A stretch of 64,000 bases of DNA from Microcoleus vaginatus PCC 9802 (GTDB taxonomy: Bacteria; Cyanobacteriota; Cyanobacteriia; Cyanobacteriales; Microcoleaceae), in the NCBI GenBank assembly GCA_022701275.1, contig CP031740.1:4909001-4973000 (forward strand), given 5' to 3'. The position numbers and the translations under genes were made by a program. Of the stretch, positions 25,841 through 35,500 are shown one piece after another. Position 1 is the first letter of the stretch; every line of letters starts with the position of its first letter. The notes beneath the pieces were generated by a model. That model was not told the DNA's origin and made no database searches. It saw only the letters and a list, made by a program, of their open reading frames with translations.

Positions 25841-27079
25841 ATGCAGGGAAATTTGAGTGAAATAGACATCCGCAGCATCCTGCAATTGATTGAGTTAGGT
25901 CAGCGAACCGGAGAACTGTTCGTAGAGGCCTACACCTCCACCGGCAGCAGCACGGGTACTCAACCTACCCAGCGCTCCCTTGCAGGACAATCCTGGTATG
26001 TCTTCTGCTTCAACGGTCAGATTATTTACGCTACCCAGAGTGCGGGCAGTTTGTTTCGGTTGCGCGACTACCTGCGCCGCTACAAAGCAGATACCGCCCT
26101 CGACAAAATCCAAGTTCCCTATATGGCATCTACCAATGCCCCAGAATACGGCTACCTATGGGCCCTGCTAGAAAACCACATCCTCACCCCAGCTCAAGGG
26201 CGCAACATCATCCAGAGCATGATCCACGAAACCCTATTTGACTTGCTGAGTCTCCACCAGGGTTCCTTCACTTTTGAAATGGGCCCAGCTTTGGCTCCTC
26301 AACTGACCAGCTTAGAAATTAGCTCGCTGCTGGCCAAGATTGTCAAACAGGTGCAGCAGTGGAAGCAGTTTCACCCTCACATTCAGTCGCCCAACCAATG
26401 CCCGGTGATTTCCGACCCCTCCGAGCTGCGAGTCGCGCTGCCTGTCAATACCTTTAATACTCTCAGACGCTGGGCCGACGGGCACACTTCGATCCGCCAA
26501 ATGGCGCGCTACCTCAACCGAGACGTGCTCACTGTCGCTAAGGCGATTTACCCATTTGTGCAGCAGGGATTGGTGCAAGTATTTTACGAACCCTCTGTTA
26601 CCCCGACCAACAACAAAAAAGAATGGTCGTCCCCAGAAACCAAGGTTCCCAGAGTTGTCTGTATTGACGACGACAATATTATTCGCAAAACAGTCGAGTC
26701 AATTTTAAATGAATACGGTTACGAAGCTACTACGATCGGCAATCCCCTCCAAGCATTGAGTTTGGTGTTTCAACTCAAACCCGATTTAATTCTGTGTGAC
26801 ATCGCCATGCCGGAACTCGATGGCTACGAAATTTGCGCTATGCTGCGTAGTTCTAGCGCTTTCCGGCAGACGCCGATCGTTATGCTGACGGGCATCGACG
26901 GATTTATCGACCGCGTTAAAGCCCGCATGGCCGGAGCTACAGACTTTTACACCAAACCTTTTGGTGAAAGCGAGTTATTGATGCTGGTAGAAAAATATGT
27001 GGGACCGGGCTACCCTCGGGTCAATCTCTCGGAAAGATTATTAGACCGCTCACTAGAAGACCAATTAGAAGAAAAATAA
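25841..27079 (+). CDS. hmpA: PatA/PixG/HmpA-type response regulator (DUF4388 + REC)
   Basis: 412 residues. The N-terminal DUF4388 (PATAN) domain begins GNLSEIDIRSILQLIELGQR; a helical middle region follows; the C-terminal receiver domain (about 270-395) has VVCIDDDNIIRK, LILCDIAMPELDG with the phosphoacceptor Asp, MLTGIDG and TKPF. PatA-type regulators head cyanobacterial chemotaxis-like operons controlling type IV pili (Pix/Pil, Hmp). It is the first gene of a plus-strand locus with CheW, MCP and CheA and is divergent from hmpF, the N. punctiforme arrangement. Symbol assigned by architecture and context. Confidence 0.8.
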   Translation: MQGNLSEIDIRSILQLIELGQRTGELFVEAYTSTGSSTGTQPTQRSLAGQSWYVFCFNGQIIYATQSAGSLFRLRDYLRRYKADTALDKIQVPYMASTNAPEYGYLWALLENHILTPAQGRNIIQSMIHETLFDLLSLHQGSFTFEMGPALAPQLTSLEISSLLAKIVKQVQQWKQFHPHIQSPNQCPVISDPSELRVALPVNTFNTLRRWADGHTSIRQMARYLNRDVLTVAKAIYPFVQQGLVQVFYEPSVTPTNNKKEWSSPETKVPRVVCIDDDNIIRKTVESILNEYGYEATTIGNPLQALSLVFQLKPDLILCDIAMPELDGYEICAMLRSSSAFRQTPIVMLTGIDGFIDRVKARMAGATDFYTKPFGESELLMLVEKYVGPGYPRVNLSERLLDRSLEDQLEEK

Positions 27080-27773
27080 ATTTTGCACCGATGGCATTAT
27101 TGGAGCTTTCTTGTACCTGCAGTTAAATCAAGTCTTGGCCGCCACAAAGAGAAAGCTCGCGGACAGGATTGGCGATCGCACCATAAACTAGAATGTATAA
27201 ATCCGCGCCCTGGCATGAGGGCGTCGGTAAAACTCTGTTCAATTTCTCGACCCAAGTGGGTCTAACACGCTCAAAGTGCAAATATAATATACTTGTTCTC
27301 CACTTGCAGCCGCTCCGAAAAACTGATGGGCAGAGCTACTCATTACTAGGTATTTCTGTACAAAGTCAGAGAGTGCATTCTCAGTCTTAAGTGACTCCGT
27401 TCATGATTGTCGCGACACTAGCCATGTCAACAACTCCTCGCTAATCCGAGTATCGGTTTAGCATTTATCGCAAAAATTACCCAGAGTTTTACCACTTGAG
27501 ACGGCGGTGGGAGTACAAAGAGAAGTTTTAGGGGTTCCCAATTAATTGTTCGTAGTCGATTTGAGCTAATTTGTAAGCAAAGGTCGCGCGAATTATTGAT
27601 TGCAGTCAATTATGGACGGAGCAAATTTATTGCCAAGCACCTCCGGCAGTCGCGCCATTCACCCCTTGGCTGTGTCAAGCTTGGCTGTGTCAAGTTTCGA
27701 CCATCGAAGTTTCGATCGGGTTCTTCTTGGCGGGAAGCCTCAACAATTTGCTAGAAATGCAGGTGTCAGAATT
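27080..27773. other. Gap at the expected hmpB (CheY) position
   Basis: Pix, Pil and Hmp loci normally carry a stand-alone CheY between the PatA-type regulator and CheW. I find no receiver-domain motifs (DD near the N terminus, DxxMPxxDG, Lys-Pro) in any frame here. A short TnpB-like tail lies at 27466-27531. From 27675 there is a tandem ttggctgtgtcaag duplication just before hmpC. The region thus looks like the scar of a deletion. Confidence 0.6.
27466..27531 (+). pseudogene. Possible second TnpB-like tail
   Basis: Twenty-one codons read YRKNYPEFYHLRRRWEYKEK then F and stop. FYHLRRRWEYKEKF matches FYEFRQQWEYKVKLY of the remnant at 25395-25634 at most conserved positions. It is very short, so the call is weak. 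Confidence 0.35.
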
Positions 27774-28310
27774 ATGATTAGCGGTAGCCCAGACTTTATA
27801 TTACCAGGACTAGGGGTAGATCCGGCTCCGGAATTCCAAGAACTAGAAACTCCCGAAGGTGAGCTGCACCTGCGGTTCTACGTTCCTTCGGGGAACGAGT
27901 TCGCACTGCCAGCGACAGGGATTAGAGAGGTACTATCCCCGTCCCCAGACCGTATGACACCGATCCCCAACGTTTCCTCTTTGCTTTTAGGTACGCTAAA
28001 TATGAGAGGACGAGTGATTTGGGTGGCAGACCTCGGCCAATTTCTGGGAGACCAAACACCTCTGAACACAGATAGACCCGAAATCCCGATCGTGGCTGTG
28101 GAAGACCAAGACACGATTTTGGGGCTGGCAGTCGATCGAATTGTGGGGATGGACTGGCTCGACGTAGAGCAACTGCACTCTCAGAACAATGCACCAGACG
28201 GCATGATTCCATTTCTGAGGGGAGAATGGATGTTAGGTGCACCAGCTCAGAAAGTGCTCCGACTGCTAGATCAAGTGAAAATTCTGCGCTCGGCGCGGTG
28301 GGCAGCGTGA
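27774..28310 (+). CDS. hmpC: CheW-type adaptor (HmpC/PixI-like)
   Basis: 178 residues from ATG 27774 (MISGSPDFILPGLG). The frame is open back to 27600, but that leader includes a tandem duplication (AVSSLAVSSF) and is not conserved, so the inner start is preferred. The CheW fold is seen in LRFYVPSGNEFALPATGIRE, then LLLGTLNMRGRVIWVADLGQ and ILGLAVDRIVGM. It couples the MCP to the CheA kinase. It is followed by a repeat-filled 150-bp gap and then the MCP gene, on the same strand. Start uncertain. Confidence 0.85.
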   Translation: MISGSPDFILPGLGVDPAPEFQELETPEGELHLRFYVPSGNEFALPATGIREVLSPSPDRMTPIPNVSSLLLGTLNMRGRVIWVADLGQFLGDQTPLNTDRPEIPIVAVEDQDTILGLAVDRIVGMDWLDVEQLHSQNNAPDGMIPFLRGEWMLGAPAQKVLRLLDQVKILRSARWAA

Positions 28311-28313
28311 AAT

Positions 28314-28450
28314 CGATTTTAGATTTGCGATTTGCGATTTTCGATTGGGGTCTAACCATCAACAGTCACACGACTTGAGGCGGGCATCTAAACATTCAAT
28401 TCAAGATAATAAAAATCAAAAATCTCAAATCTAAAATCTAAAATCCAAAG
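28314..28450. repeat. Inverted-end dispersed repeat between hmpC and hmpD
   Basis: gattttagatttgcgatttg at the left and caaatctaaaatctaaaatc at the right are inverted relative to each other, the same architecture as the in-frame insert in tilS. The transcript would form a long hairpin between the two genes. Confidence 0.65.
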
Positions 28451-28460
28451 AGGGCGGCAA

Positions 28461-31400
28461 ATGGCAACAAGTACCAACTTTCAGCAGGACTACCAACGGG
28501 CAGAAGCGGCCTACATGGATGGCAATTATTCAGAAGCCGCAGCCCTAGTTTATCAATTAGTAGAAGATTTTCCCGAAGATCCCAGCGCTCGCCTGCTGTG
28601 CGGACACATTTACTGCTACGGACTGCAACAGTATGAGGTGGCGCGGGAACAGTACACGGTTGTGCTAGGCCTGAGTGACGACCCGAGTTTGGTGGAACAC
28701 GCTCACAACGGAATTACCTACACAGACCAATTTTTATCTGGAGAGCTGCAAACGGAAAATTTCGAGGCTTTGTCTGCTGAAACTGAATTAGAATTCTACC
28801 CAGACTTATCTCTTGATGAAGGGTTAGAAGACCCGGATTTGGGACTTTTCCAAGGAAATTCCCCATCCCTTTCCTATAGAAGTCAATCCTCAGACGACAT
28901 GGAAAACGAGGACTTGGCAGACTTGGGCATGAGTGGCTTGGGGTGGGAAGCAGAAGACGACGATCGCGCCGGCCCTGTCTCAGATTTAACCTCACATTCT
29001 AACCCGTTTGCTGGCGACAGCGGCGGAATGGCAGCTTATGCTGAGACCTCCGACTCGCTAGACATAGACGAGTTTGCCGACTCGGACTTTGGAGACCCTT
29101 TTGCCTTAGATGATGGAGGGTTTGATGCTGCTGACGTGTCTAGCAGCAAAGTGTCTGGGAAAAGCGGACCTTACTCAGGAGATTCGTTTTCAGAAGCTCC
29201 GACTCAGATGCTCAACGGTCAAAGTTTTGCCTCTTCAGAAACCGGGAATTCCTTCGACTCGAACCAACTAGACTCCCCCATCGGGCCCTCGGACAATTTT
29301 GGCGAACCTTTTGCTGCGCTCGATTTGCCAGACGAATTCGACGATAACTCCGACTACGACTACCAATCCCCGCCCCAGAGTGGCCAAAATTACGGTCATA
29401 ACGCACCTCTGGCCGAAGAAGAAGACCCGTTCGCCGAAGCGATGCCCTCGTCGGGTTTCGGGTCTTCTCGACCTCAAAACAAGCAGCCGAATAACGGGTC
29501 GGACTACTCGTCAAACTATTCCTTGGCGGAAGACGAAACGCTGTTGATGGGAGGTGCTGTCCCTAACTCTCAAAGTCAAAGGTCGAGCCGCGGACAATTT
29601 AATTCAGTCGATCAACCTTCCGCCAACAGCAACGGTTACAGCGACTCGGAACCCCCGGCATTTGGCTCTAGAGACAACTTCGAGTTAGATGCTTTTGATG
29701 ATGATGCTTTTAGCGATTCTTTCTCTTTCGACGAAAACGAACAAGCGACAGCTTTCGGAGCGTCCGACAAGAACAACAGCGGCTGGTCGTCAAAAGCTGG
29801 GAACGCTCAAGAACACAGCGACTTTTTAGACGAATTTGACGAATTTGACGATTTGGGCAATTTGCCGGACTTTGATATCTCAGAAGATGCCACCAGTTCG
29901 ATCTTGACTAGAGGTAACACCAATTTCGGCAACTCGACCAGCGGCATGATGGGAACGACAGGCAGCAGCCTGGACTTTGACAACAGCGATGGCTCAGCAA
30001 TTCGGGATGACGAGATATTTAGCATAAACGGCCCGGCTGATGCGTCTGTGCCGAGTTTTGCTCCCACAGAAACAGAAGCGGTCGATACTTCGGTCACGGT
30101 AGAACAGGGGGGACTGGCTTTCTTGGAAAATGCCCCTTTGTTTACAAAACAGTTGTACACCGCAATCGGGGCGGGACTGGTTTCTCTGGTAGCTGTGGCT
30201 TTCGTCACCAACATTGCCTCCTATCAAGCTCTGCGGCAAGACAAACCCGAGGCGATCGTTTACCTGCGCCAAACAGGCTGGGTAATGACCGCAGCCGCAG
30301 GCTTTACGAGCTTTTTAACTTCTTGGGGTATCGGCCAGTTGATCGCCAAGCAGGTACGCAAGTCGTCGGATAATTTGCAAGCTCAGTTCGATGCCGTATC
30401 TCAAGGAACTTTGGATGCTCGAGCTACGGTTTACTCGGAAGATGAATTTGGTAAAATGGCTGCTAAATTCAACCACATGGCCAAGGTCATCCAAACCACG
30501 ATTAGCGATACCAGGCGCAAGTCTGACGAGCAGGAACAGGCAAAAGAAGACTTGCAGCGCCAAGTGATTCGCTTGCTAGACGACGTGGAAGGAGCAGCCC
30601 GGGGTGACTTGACGGTGACTGCGGAAGTGACCGCAGACGTTTTGGGTGCTGTTGCTGACTCGTTTAACTTGACAATTCAAAATCTGCGCGAAATTGTCCA
30701 TCAGGTGAAGCAGGCGGCTCGGGAGGTCAGCAAAGGCGCTACGGATAGTGCTAAGTTTGCGGGCGATTTGTCTTCCGACGCGCTGCGGCAAGCTGAGGAA
30801 CTGGCGGCAACGCTGAATTCCGTGCAAGTCCTCACCGACGCGATTCAGCGGGTCGCAGAGAGCGCTAGAGAGGCGGAAGAAGTAGCCCGGGGCGCCGCGG
30901 CAACGGCTCTGAAAGGGGGCGAGGCTGTGGAGCGGACGGTGGCCGGGATTTTGGAAATTCGAGAAACAGTAGCAGAAACCACCAGAAAAGTCAAGAGGTT
31001 GGCAGAAGCTTCTCAAGAAATTTCTAAGATTGTGGCTTTAATTGCGACGATCGCCTCCCGGACGAATTTGTTGGCCCTCAACGCCAGTATTGAGGCGGCG
31101 AGAGCTGGCGAAGCGGGCAGGGGTTTCGCGATCGTGGCAGACGAGGTGCGACAATTGGCAGACCGATCGGCGAAGTCTTTGAAAGAAATCGAACAGATCG
31201 TGATGCAAATTCAAAGCGAAACCGGCGCGGTAATGACGGCGATGGAAGAAGGGACGCAGCAGGTTATTGAGGGAACAAGATTGGCAGAACAGGCGAAGCG
31301 ATCGCTTGAAGATATCATTCAAGTAACTAACCGAATTGACGTGCTAGTGCGATCGATTACTGCCGATACTGTAGAGCAAAACGAAACAGCTCGCGCCGTA

Positions 31401-31553
31401 GCTTCTGTGATGCAGGCTGTCGAGTTGACAGCTCAGGAAACGTCACAAGAAGCGCAGCGAGTTTCCGGTGCTTTGCAAAACTTGGTAGGCGTTGCTCGTG
31501 ACCTTTTGACATCGGTGGAAAGATTCCGAGTAGAAACAGCAGAAAGACAATAA
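28461..31553 (+). CDS. hmpD: Methyl-accepting chemotaxis protein with cytoplasmic N-terminal half (HmpD/PixJ-like)
   Basis: 1030 residues. Residues 1-100 form a TPR-like helical part ([20 protein letters not shown]). About 110-550 is a long Asp/Ser-rich disordered region with DEFDEFDDL and DEFADSDF patches. Two membrane helices (about 565-590 and 605-630) are separated by only some 15 residues, so there is no periplasmic ligand domain. A HAMP-like segment is followed by the signalling hairpin, with the tip [20 protein letters not shown] and [14 protein letters not shown] [19 protein letters not shown]. The input must be cytoplasmic or intramembrane. It feeds CheA (32557) through CheW (27774). 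Confidence 0.85.
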   Translation: MATSTNFQQDYQRAEAAYMDGNYSEAAALVYQLVEDFPEDPSARLLCGHIYCYGLQQYEVAREQYTVVLGLSDDPSLVEHAHNGITYTDQFLSGELQTENFEALSAETELEFYPDLSLDEGLEDPDLGLFQGNSPSLSYRSQSSDDMENEDLADLGMSGLGWEAEDDDRAGPVSDLTSHSNPFAGDSGGMAAYAETSDSLDIDEFADSDFGDPFALDDGGFDAADVSSSKVSGKSGPYSGDSFSEAPTQMLNGQSFASSETGNSFDSNQLDSPIGPSDNFGEPFAALDLPDEFDDNSDYDYQSPPQSGQNYGHNAPLAEEEDPFAEAMPSSGFGSSRPQNKQPNNGSDYSSNYSLAEDETLLMGGAVPNSQSQRSSRGQFNSVDQPSANSNGYSDSEPPAFGSRDNFELDAFDDDAFSDSFSFDENEQATAFGASDKNNSGWSSKAGNAQEHSDFLDEFDEFDDLGNLPDFDISEDATSSILTRGNTNFGNSTSGMMGTTGSSLDFDNSDGSAIRDDEIFSINGPADASVPSFAPTETEAVDTSVTVEQGGLAFLENAPLFTKQLYTAIGAGLVSLVAVAFVTNIASYQALRQDKPEAIVYLRQTGWVMTAAAGFTSFLTSWGIGQLIAKQVRKSSDNLQAQFDAVSQGTLDARATVYSEDEFGKMAAKFNHMAKVIQTTISDTRRKSDEQEQAKEDLQRQVIRLLDDVEGAARGDLTVTAEVTADVLGAVADSFNLTIQNLREIVHQVKQAAREVSKGATDSAKFAGDLSSDALRQAEELAATLNSVQVLTDAIQRVAESAREAEEVARGAAATALKGGEAVERTVAGILEIRETVAETTRKVKRLAEASQEISKIVALIATIASRTNLLALNASIEAARAGEAGRGFAIVADEVRQLADRSAKSLKEIEQIVMQIQSETGAVMTAMEEGTQQVIEGTRLAEQAKRSLEDIIQVTNRIDVLVRSITADTVEQNETARAVASVMQAVELTAQETSQEAQRVSGALQNLVGVARDLLTSVERFRVETAERQ

Positions 31554-31610
31554 TTAAGTGTCTAATGCTTGTTTTGCTGCCTGATTTACCAGCACGTTGG
31601 TCGGACAACG

Positions 31611-32408
31611 ATGCCAGACCAAAAGCAACCTCGCAGTCTTGAAACCGCTGTGAGGCTGCTAATTCAACACCTAAACAAAGTAGGAGTTGCACAGATGGAC
31701 GATAACAGAGTAGAGGTAATACCGGGCATCTTGGGTGAAGTTAAGCCGACGGGCTGTATTATCTCTACCTTAACTAAATCAAGCAGGGGCTATGGCAATA
31801 AAAGACTTAGCATTAACTGTGAAGGGAAAACGTTTACTGTCCACCGTTTAGTATTAGAAGATTCATTAGGTCGGCGGATCAGCTCCGAATACTTTGCTTG
31901 CCCTACTGGCGAGGTTCGCAACTCCATTAATCATAACCCTTTGGGGGAAGGCTTTAGGCGGAAAAATTCTCAACCTAGGTTGAAAAAAGGACGTATTAAA
32001 AATGTCAGAAGTACATCAGCGCCGAAACCTCAAAAACAACTGCGAGACCAAGAAATAATTCCCGGTATTCGACCCCAAATACAGCCCAACGGCTGCATGA
32101 TTTGTACCTGGGCTAAAACAAGTGATGGTTACGCCATTAAAGGTACTAAAATTAAGGGCCAAACAAAAAGTTTCTACGCTCACAGACTTGTACGGGAACA
32201 CAAACTGGGAAAGCCTGTCAAACCCAGTTATTTTGCTTGGCACAGTTGCGACGATCGCGGTTGTATCAATCCCGACCATTTGCGGGAAAAAACCCCCGCC
32301 GATAACTCCCGCGATGCCAAGCGAAAAAAACCGCTTTCCTTTCCTTCCATCTGTCCACCGCAAACTAAAACCCGAAAAGGTGCGGGAGATTCGCTATCTT
32401 TTAAGTGA
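31611..32408 (+). CDS. Tandem HNH homing-type endonuclease, frameshifted
   Basis: 265 residues from ATG 31611. Two related halves: residues about 32-115 (VIPGILGEVKPTGCIISTLT, then HRLVLEDSLGRRISSEYFAC) and about 150-235 (IIPGIRPQIQPNGCMICTWA, then HRLVREHKLGKPVKPSYFAW and HSCDDRGCINPDHL). Only the second keeps the HNH zinc-loop residues; the first has lost them. The frame ends after PQTKTRKGAGDSLSFK, which is not HNH-like, whereas the +1 frame continues with a proper C-terminal helix-turn-helix. The break lies at a run of seven A residues (32324-32330). It lies inside the hmp locus between MCP and CheA and is probably a selfish insertion. Confidence 0.72.
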   Translation: MPDQKQPRSLETAVRLLIQHLNKVGVAQMDDNRVEVIPGILGEVKPTGCIISTLTKSSRGYGNKRLSINCEGKTFTVHRLVLEDSLGRRISSEYFACPTGEVRNSINHNPLGEGFRRKNSQPRLKKGRIKNVRSTSAPKPQKQLRDQEIIPGIRPQIQPNGCMICTWAKTSDGYAIKGTKIKGQTKSFYAHRLVREHKLGKPVKPSYFAWHSCDDRGCINPDHLREKTPADNSRDAKRKKPLSFPSICPPQTKTRKGAGDSLSFK

Positions 32409-32505
32409 GGGCATATCGAAAACAAAAAAAGCCAGGACATTTGCCATATCTCGCAGTCAGATTATTCTCTTGGCAAGGGGCGAGATCTACAAAGAGCTTC
32501 TCTAG
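32324..32505 (+). pseudogene. Out-of-frame C-terminal HTH of the HNH protein
   Basis: In the +1 frame after the A7 run, the sequence reads VHRKLKPEKVREIRYLLSEG and ISKTKKARTFAISRSQIILL to a stop at 32503-32505. This is the DNA-binding tail expected on HNH_3 type homing nucleases. Joining it to the upstream frame needs removal of one base, either a real frameshift mutation or slippage on A7. Confidence 0.65.
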
Positions 32506-32556
32506 AATTACTAACATAGACCCAATACAATAACGCTTAAAATCAGGAATAAAACT

Positions 32557-35500
32557 ATGCTGCCGGAGCAACAACAGAGGATAATGGGCTACTTTATTGA
32601 GGAGGCAAAAGACCACCTCAATACGATCGAACAAGGCTTGCTGAATCTGCAAACCACGATCGAAGACCCAGAACTGGTCAACGAAGTATTTAGGGCCGCT
32701 CACTCTGTCAAAGGAGGAGCAGCTATGCTGGGGCTGACCAGCATTCAGCAAACAGCTCACCGACTAGAAGATAGTTTTAAAGTTTTAAAAGAGTGCAGCG
32801 TTAAAGTAGACCAACAGCTAGAATCCCTTTTCCTGCGAATATTTGATACATTACAAGGGCTGTTAGAGCAACTGTCGGGGCCTTTTGGACTGACAGAGGA
32901 ATTGGGAGAACAGATGGTTCGAGAATTAGAACCAGTATTTGAAGAACTCAACGGGCACTTGGGGGGACTCGTCGGACACGGAGAACACCATGCAGACGAT
33001 AGCTACGCGATGCCAGTCGCCGAACCAGTTATGGCGGGGATGGGAGTCGGGGCGTTTGCCTCATCAAGGAGTTTTCCGGATTCGCGGTCAGTTTACGCAC
33101 CTCCGGCCAGAGCAACAGAAGACAGCGCGCTGCTGCTAGTATTTGACTCAGACGTGCCCGCGAGGATGCGGGAACTCCTGCAAGAGTTCAAACAGCCCGA
33201 AGGGCCAGAAAGCAGGCGACAACTCAAGAATATTTGTCGGAATTTGCTCAGGGCGGGGGAAGAATTTGAACTGCCTTGCTGGATAGAATTGATCCAAGCT
33301 GTATCCAAGGCGATCGCCAACCCAGAAAATACCTACCGCACCTTAGCCCCAACGGTGATCAAAGACATCAAACAAGCGCAAGAACTTGTAATTTCTGGTC
33401 TAGAATCGTCGATCGTACCAAGCGCAAAACTTCTGGCGCTGCAGCCTGCTGTTCTGGTTCCAGAAACGGATTTTGAAGATTTGCTGGCCTTCGCTCAACC
33501 GAGTAAATCCCGGAAAAATGTGGTTTCTGTTGAGGATGAGGCCTGGGATCTGGTGGGATCGGGCGATGCCCCGGATGGATTGAACAAGTTGCTGCCGACT
33601 ATTTCTGGGCTGAGTATAGACGAGCTCTTCGACCAACTCGACAGCGGCGACAGCAACGATGACAGTGGCCTTCGATCCGCCCAGTTCGACGATTCCGCCG
33701 GATTCGCAGAATCCGATATGGAGACGGGTGCTTTTAGAGGCTCGACCCGCACCGGCCCGGAAGTGGGTGCTGCAGAACTCAACACTTTAGCTGACTTGTT
33801 TGACGGCGAGTCCCCGGATCTCGACGGCGCTTGGGAAGAAGAAGAAGACCTCGACTATGCACAGTCTTCTGGGATATCGGCGGCGGGAATGCTGGGGTCA
33901 GACGATGACAATTCCGGCGATTTTACTGATTTGTTGTTTGACGAATACGATTCGGAAAGTTCCGAAACGAACACGAAGCCTCCGATTGATGACCTGACGA
34001 GTTTGTTTGGGGAGGATTTGCTATTTGGAGAAGAGGCAGAGGGATCGGCAGTAGCTGCCGGTCAGAAAAATGCGGGTTCGAGCCAGCGGTTAACTCGCAA
34101 ACAGGTTAAAACGGGTAACGGTAGGGGCGGTTTGGAGCGGCGAGACGACACGGTTGCCCCAGCCAGGGGACAAGCTGACGAAGATGCTCTCGGTACGCTT
34201 TTGGACGAAGTGGCCGCCCAAACTTCTGCTGGTGTTACAGACAATGCTGATTTCGATAACTTGTTCGGCGATTTAGGCTTATCTGAGGCAACGGGTGTGC
34301 CTGCAGTCTCTTCGGAGTATTCCCTGAACTCGGAGGCTTTAGACGGAGAATCGAAGCAGCCTGCAGCAGGGGGGGGCAATAATGATTCAGCGGATGCCGA
34401 AGCGCTTGCTCTCCCTGAAATGGATGATTTCGAGTTGTTCTCTGAGCTTGGCGAGGACTCGGATTTGAGCGAGCTGTTAGGGATTACTTCTAATTTCCTT
34501 TCTTCAGAAGACGAAGGTACGGAGAACGGGGGCGATCGAGATCAAGCTGCAGGCATCGCACAAAATGAGGAAATGGGCAACATTCTTAACATGACATCAA
34601 ATTCTGATTTAGATATCTCTGCGGATGAAAACTGGCTAGAAGATGCTTTCGGCCTGGAAGACGAGTCTGTGCAATCGCTCAACCTGGAGCTGGACGATAC
34701 TGATTTAGATGCGCTGTTTGGGGATATGACCTCGGGTTCGATTTCTGAGGATGAACAGACTGTGCGCGGGCAAGGAGTAGCTACATCCCGAGAAGCGGCA
34801 GATTTGGCTGAGCTGTTCGGTTCTGTACCTACCGGTACTGAGTATGACGGAGAAGCTTCGGGGCAAGCCCGTGCGGGTTGGCTGAATGATGGGGATTCAC
34901 AATTGCTCCGTGCCGGTGTCGGAGTTGATGAGGGCGACTTGGGGAATTTGTTCGATAACAATGGTGCGACTGTTTCCGACCAAGGCTTGGCAAATTCGGC
35001 AGAGGTTAAACTTGGGCCTTTGTCCGAGGATCGTCCTGAGTCAGAAATTTCAAATGTCGAATCTGATGAGGGCGCAGCTTTCGATTTCTTGGAGGATATG
35101 TTTGCCGAAGGCATCGTGCAGCAGGGCGATGCTGGATCGGCGCCAGATGACGGCGCGACTGTGGATGTGAAGGAGTTGTCTGCCCGGCCTGCCGAGGGTT
35201 TGTTCGACGAGGTGGGTGCGGATTTGTTTGATCGAGGCGAAACAGATGCCGCCGGGGAGTCTGAGGGCGAAGATGATTTGTTTGATGCCCTGGAAACGGA
35301 TTTTTTGAGTGCGGATTTAGAGCCACTCCCTGCGGAATCTCTCGATGGTATGTTTGAGGGCGATGCTGACTTGCTCTCGGCGATGGAAACCGGGGCTACT
35401 CTCAACAACGAAGAGTTGGAGGGTTTTGACGATTTGTTGGATTCCCTCGATGCTGAGGTGCTGGTGACTTCGGAACTGACGACGGGCTTTTGGGACGCTG

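Noticed and set aside
31569-31610. Upstream start for the HNH gene
   Set aside because: MFCCLIYQHVGRTT looks untranslated; the ATG at 31611 starts the conserved-looking part.
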